Shown: one piece after another, positions 62,071-64,000 of the stretch
Position numbering within the stretch: position 1 is the first letter of the stretch
Layout of the letters: the number at the start of each line of letters is the position of its first letter
Source of the DNA: an uncultured Oscillospiraceae bacterium
GTDB taxonomy: Bacteria; Bacillota; Clostridia; Oscillospirales; Oscillospiraceae
Direction: 5' to 3'
NCBI GenBank assembly: GCA_944386985.1
Contig: CALXDD010000007.1
Location: 32,733 to 96,732 of the forward strand
DNA: 64,000 bases
Notes under the pieces: model-generated
What the model saw: only the letters and a program-made list of their open reading frames with translations
The model's database searches: none
Told to the model about the DNA's origin: nothing
Position numbers and translations under genes: made by a program

Positions 62071-62869
62071 GCGGGGGGAGCGGTGCGTCCACTCGGTGGT
62101 AAAGGCCATGGCGGTGCTGGACTGTCTGGCCCGGCGGAAGGGACCCATGAGCTTGGGCGAGCTGTCGGCGGAGCTGGGATGGCCCAAAGCCTCCGTCCAC
62201 GGGCTGCTGGCGGCTATGCGGCAAAACGGCGTAGTGGAGCAGAGCGGAGCCGATGGGAAGTACCGTCTCGGCATCCGGCTGTTCTCCTATGGCTGTATCG
62301 TCAGCGCCTCCTGGGATGTGGTGCGCCACAGCCGGGAGAAAATGGACCACATCGCCCTGAAGACCGGCAACAGCGTTTTTCTCTCCACGCTGGAGGAGGA
62401 CAGCGCCATGGTCATTGAGACGGCAACCGCCGCCGGGGCCTTCCAGGTGATCTCGGAGAAGGGCAGCCGGGTCCCCCTCCACTGCACCTCTCAGGGGAAG
62501 CTGCTGCTGGCCTACCAGCCTCCTGGACAGCGGCGGCTTCTGCTGCAGAAGATAGGATTTCAGACCTACACCCCCCACACCATTGACAGCCCCCAGCGGC
62601 TGGAGGAGGAGCTGGCGATGATCCGGTCCCAGGGCTACGCCACCGAGGATGGGGAGTACCGCATCGGCCTGCGAAGCGCCTCCGCTCCTGTCTTCGGCGT
62701 AGATGGCGGGGTCTGCGCCGCCATCGGCGTGGTGGGGATGTTCCGCCGGATCCGGTCGGAGGAATTCATTTTTGCCCGGGACCTGGTATGCCGGGCGGCT
62801 GCGGAGATTTCTTTTGATATGGGCTACCGCCCCACCAATCAGGATCAGCAAAACGCTGTTTTGCCCTGA
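62063..62869 (+). CDS. IclR-family transcriptional regulator
   Basis: The 268-aa product has an N-terminal winged helix-turn-helix (about 8-68; VVKAMAVLDCLARRKGPMSL, ELGWPKASVHGLLAAM) and a C-terminal IclR effector domain (about 85-255), with SQGKLLLAY and GVCAAIGVVG motifs. IclR proteins sense small metabolites, often for catabolic operons. The 8-bp overlap with xdhC suggests joint expression; its targets may include molybdenum-hydroxylase or purine genes outside this window (inference). Confidence 0.9.
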   Translation: MRERGERCVHSVVKAMAVLDCLARRKGPMSLGELSAELGWPKASVHGLLAAMRQNGVVEQSGADGKYRLGIRLFSYGCIVSASWDVVRHSREKMDHIALKTGNSVFLSTLEEDSAMVIETATAAGAFQVISEKGSRVPLHCTSQGKLLLAYQPPGQRRLLLQKIGFQTYTPHTIDSPQRLEEELAMIRSQGYATEDGEYRIGLRSASAPVFGVDGGVCAAIGVVGMFRRIRSEEFIFARDLVCRAAAEISFDMGYRPTNQDQQNAVLP

Positions 62870-62888
62870 GGCAGCCGGCTGATCTGAA

Positions 62889-62925
62889 AAAAAAGCGCCG
62901 CGGGAGATCTCTCCCGCGGCGCTTT
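62889..62925. terminator. Terminator of xdhC-iclR
   Basis: A perfect palindrome AAAGCGCCGCGGGAGA with its complement, with A and T runs on either side (about 62892-62925), lies 20 bp past the iclR stop. Confidence 0.85.
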
Positions 62926-62940
62926 CTGCCTGCAGGCAGA

Positions 62941-62980
62941 AAACCTCCGCGAAAGGAATCCTTTCGCGGAGGTTTTTGTT
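62941..62980. terminator. Terminator of iscU, bidirectional
   Basis: A 16-17-bp stem AACCTCCGCGAAAGGA/TCCTTTCGCGGAGGTT flanked by A and T runs lies directly after the iscU stop on the minus strand. A short palindrome TCTGCCTGCAGGCAGA lies between the two terminators. Confidence 0.88.
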
Positions 62981-63433
62981 TTATTCCTCTGCCGCGCCGT
63001 GGTCGTGACCGCAGCAGCCGCCCTCGCAGGAGGCACACTTGCTCACATCACAGGGCTGGCCGATCCGCTCGTAGTAGTTCGCCACAGCCGCCTTGATGGC
63101 CTGCTCAGCCAGCACGGAGCAGTGGACCTTCACCGCGGGCAGGCCGTCTAAAGCCTCCACCACCGCCTGGTTGGTCAGCTTCAGCGCCTCGTCGATGGGC
63201 TGGCCCTTGATGAGGTCTGTAGCGATGGAGCTGGTGGCGATGGCGGATGCGCAGCCGAAGGTCTGGAACTTGGCGTCCTTGATGACGCCGTCCTCGATCT
63301 TCAGATACATCTTCATAATATCGCCGCACTTGGCGTTGCCCACTTCGCCGACGCCGTTGGCGTCCTCGATAACGCCCACATTGTGGGGGTGCGCGAAGTG
63401 CTCCATCACCTTATCACTGTATCCCATTGCCAT
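62981..63433 (-). CDS. iscU: Iron-sulfur cluster scaffold IscU/NifU-like
   Basis: The 150-aa scaffold accepts sulfur from the cysteine desulfurase encoded upstream and builds [Fe-S] clusters. The three conserved Cys are present in NAKCGD (Cys 36, with Asp 38), TFGCASAIATSS and VHCSVLAEQA. Beyond the usual ~125 residues is a Cys/His-rich tail CDVSKCASCEGGCCGHDHG (about 127-145) that could bind extra metal. ATG 63433 is given; a GTG three codons upstream and an ATG two codons downstream are alternatives. Confidence 0.92.
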   Translation of the reverse strand: MAMGYSDKVMEHFAHPHNVGVIEDANGVGEVGNAKCGDIMKMYLKIEDGVIKDAKFQTFGCASAIATSSIATDLIKGQPIDEALKLTNQAVVEALDGLPAVKVHCSVLAEQAIKAAVANYYERIGQPCDVSKCASCEGGCCGHDHGAAEE

Positions 63434-63460
63434 AATTGACACACTTCCTTTCTCTATTTC

Positions 63461-64000
63461 TCAGTCCTTGTAGGGGTTTTCCCGGGTCTCCATCATGTGG
63501 GCCCACACAGGGCTCATCTCCCGCAGCGTGCGCACCACCTGGGGCACCTGCTCCAGGATGTAGTCCACCTGTTCCTCGGTATTATACTCGCAGATGCTCA
63601 GGCGCAGGGAGCCGTGGGCGATCTCGTGGGGCAGACCGATGGCCAGCAGCACATGGCTGGGGTCCAGAGAGCCGCTGGTGCAGGCGCTGCCGGAGCTGGC
63701 GCAGATCCCGGCCAGATCCAGCCGCAGCAGCAGGCTCTCGCCCTCGATGCCCTCAAAGCAGAAGCTCACCATACCCGGCAGGCGGTTCACCGGATCGCCG
63801 GTGAGACGGGAGTAGGGAATCTTGCTGAGGCCCGCGATGAGGCGGTCCCGCATGGCGCTGACCTTCTTGGCGTTCTCCTCCATGTGCTCGCAGGCCTCGC
63901 GGAAGGCCACGGACATGGCGATGATGCTGGGCAGGGCCTCGGTGCCGGCCCGCTTGCCCCGCTCCTGGGCGCCGCCCTCAATGAAGGGCTTCAGGGGAAT
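63461..64000 (-). CDS. iscS: Cysteine desulfurase IscS/NifS, C-terminal part
   Basis: The last 179 residues of a PLP-dependent cysteine desulfurase; the gene continues beyond the right edge. It includes [20 protein letters not shown] and the active-site loop [21 protein letters not shown] with the catalytic Cys that carries persulfide. The C-terminus is [18 protein letters not shown]. It lies 27 bp upstream of iscU and the two are surely co-transcribed. A true start cannot be given. Confidence 0.95.
   Translation of the reverse strand: MPLKPFIEGGAQERGKRAGTEALPSIIAMSVAFREACEHMEENAKKVSAMRDRLIAGLSKIPYSRLTGDPVNRLPGMVSFCFEGIEGESLLLRLDLAGICASSGSACTSGSLDPSHVLLAIGLPHEIAHGSLRLSICEYNTEEQVDYILEQVPQVVRTLREMSPVWAHMMETRENPYKD

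Overview
The window reads as a piece of chromosome from a GC-rich, spore-forming Clostridia member of the Oscillospiraceae type (Flavonifractor, Lawsonibacter, Dysosmobacter, Oscillibacter and relatives). This rests on gene order (rsmD-coaD, SRP RNA-dnaX-ybaB, a DUF1385 gene beside prmC, rpoB-rpoC), a SigH-type sigma factor, ECF vitamin transporters, strong GGAGG ribosome sites and TTGACA/TATAAT promoters. Genus and species cannot be fixed from sequence reading alone. It is mostly core genome; no phage, transposase or CRISPR array was seen.

Layout. 0-7 kb: fakA/asp23, rsmD-coaD-coiled-coil gene, a phosphoribosyltransferase, ribU under an FMN riboswitch, a zinc-ribbon protein and sigH. 7-15 kb (minus): ruvC-ruvA-ruvB-glmM, with small accessory genes lodged between the ruv genes, including Imm26-like, DUF3784 and SdpI-like proteins. 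15-27 kb (plus): SRP RNA, dnaX, ybaB, then a shikimate/Phe/Tyr operon aroF-tyrA-aroB-aroA-aroC-pheA-[repeat R1]-aroEK-aroQ. The operon begins with an unannotated 41-codon leader peptide rich in Phe and Tyr, followed by a terminator hairpin, which looks like transcription attenuation. 27-34 kb: ferritin-like and HD-domain proteins, an XRE regulator, a membrane acyltransferase, dut, panT-coaX and a radical SAM/HhH protein. 34-44 kb (minus): a VanY-type carboxypeptidase, an NSS transporter, trmO, pgsA, rimO, recX, recA, prmC, [repeat R2] and a DUF1385 gene. 44-49 kb: a lipoprotein, response regulator and histidine kinase, then a glycosyltransferase. 49-52 kb: a Thr-rich choice-of-anchor A protein, a frameshifted short paralogue of its tail, and tRNA-Leu. 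52-64 kb: a DUF4317 gene, rpoC, rpoB, an xdhC-iclR pair, and iscU with the end of iscS/nifS.

The most unusual features are non-coding. (1) Two small structured elements (S_A 45573-45723, S_B 42861-43005) sit just after the 3' ends of two unrelated genes. Each is flanked by a direct repeat of about 60 bp that duplicates the gene's last codons. Both begin GCCCCG, fold into four consecutive hairpins whose sequence differs while pairing is kept, and then carry a short segment (14 and 11 nt) that is an exact reverse complement of the gene sequence spanning the insertion junction. This resembles a target-recognition or guide segment and is the best candidate here for an undescribed system. (2) Two ~0.7 kb copies of a palindrome-packed element with long terminal inverted repeats (R1, R2) lie in opposite orientation about 17.6 kb apart and interrupt the aro operon and the DUF1385-prmC pair. 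(3) A possible small RNA is encoded divergently from, and overlapping, the start of the rpoB leader.
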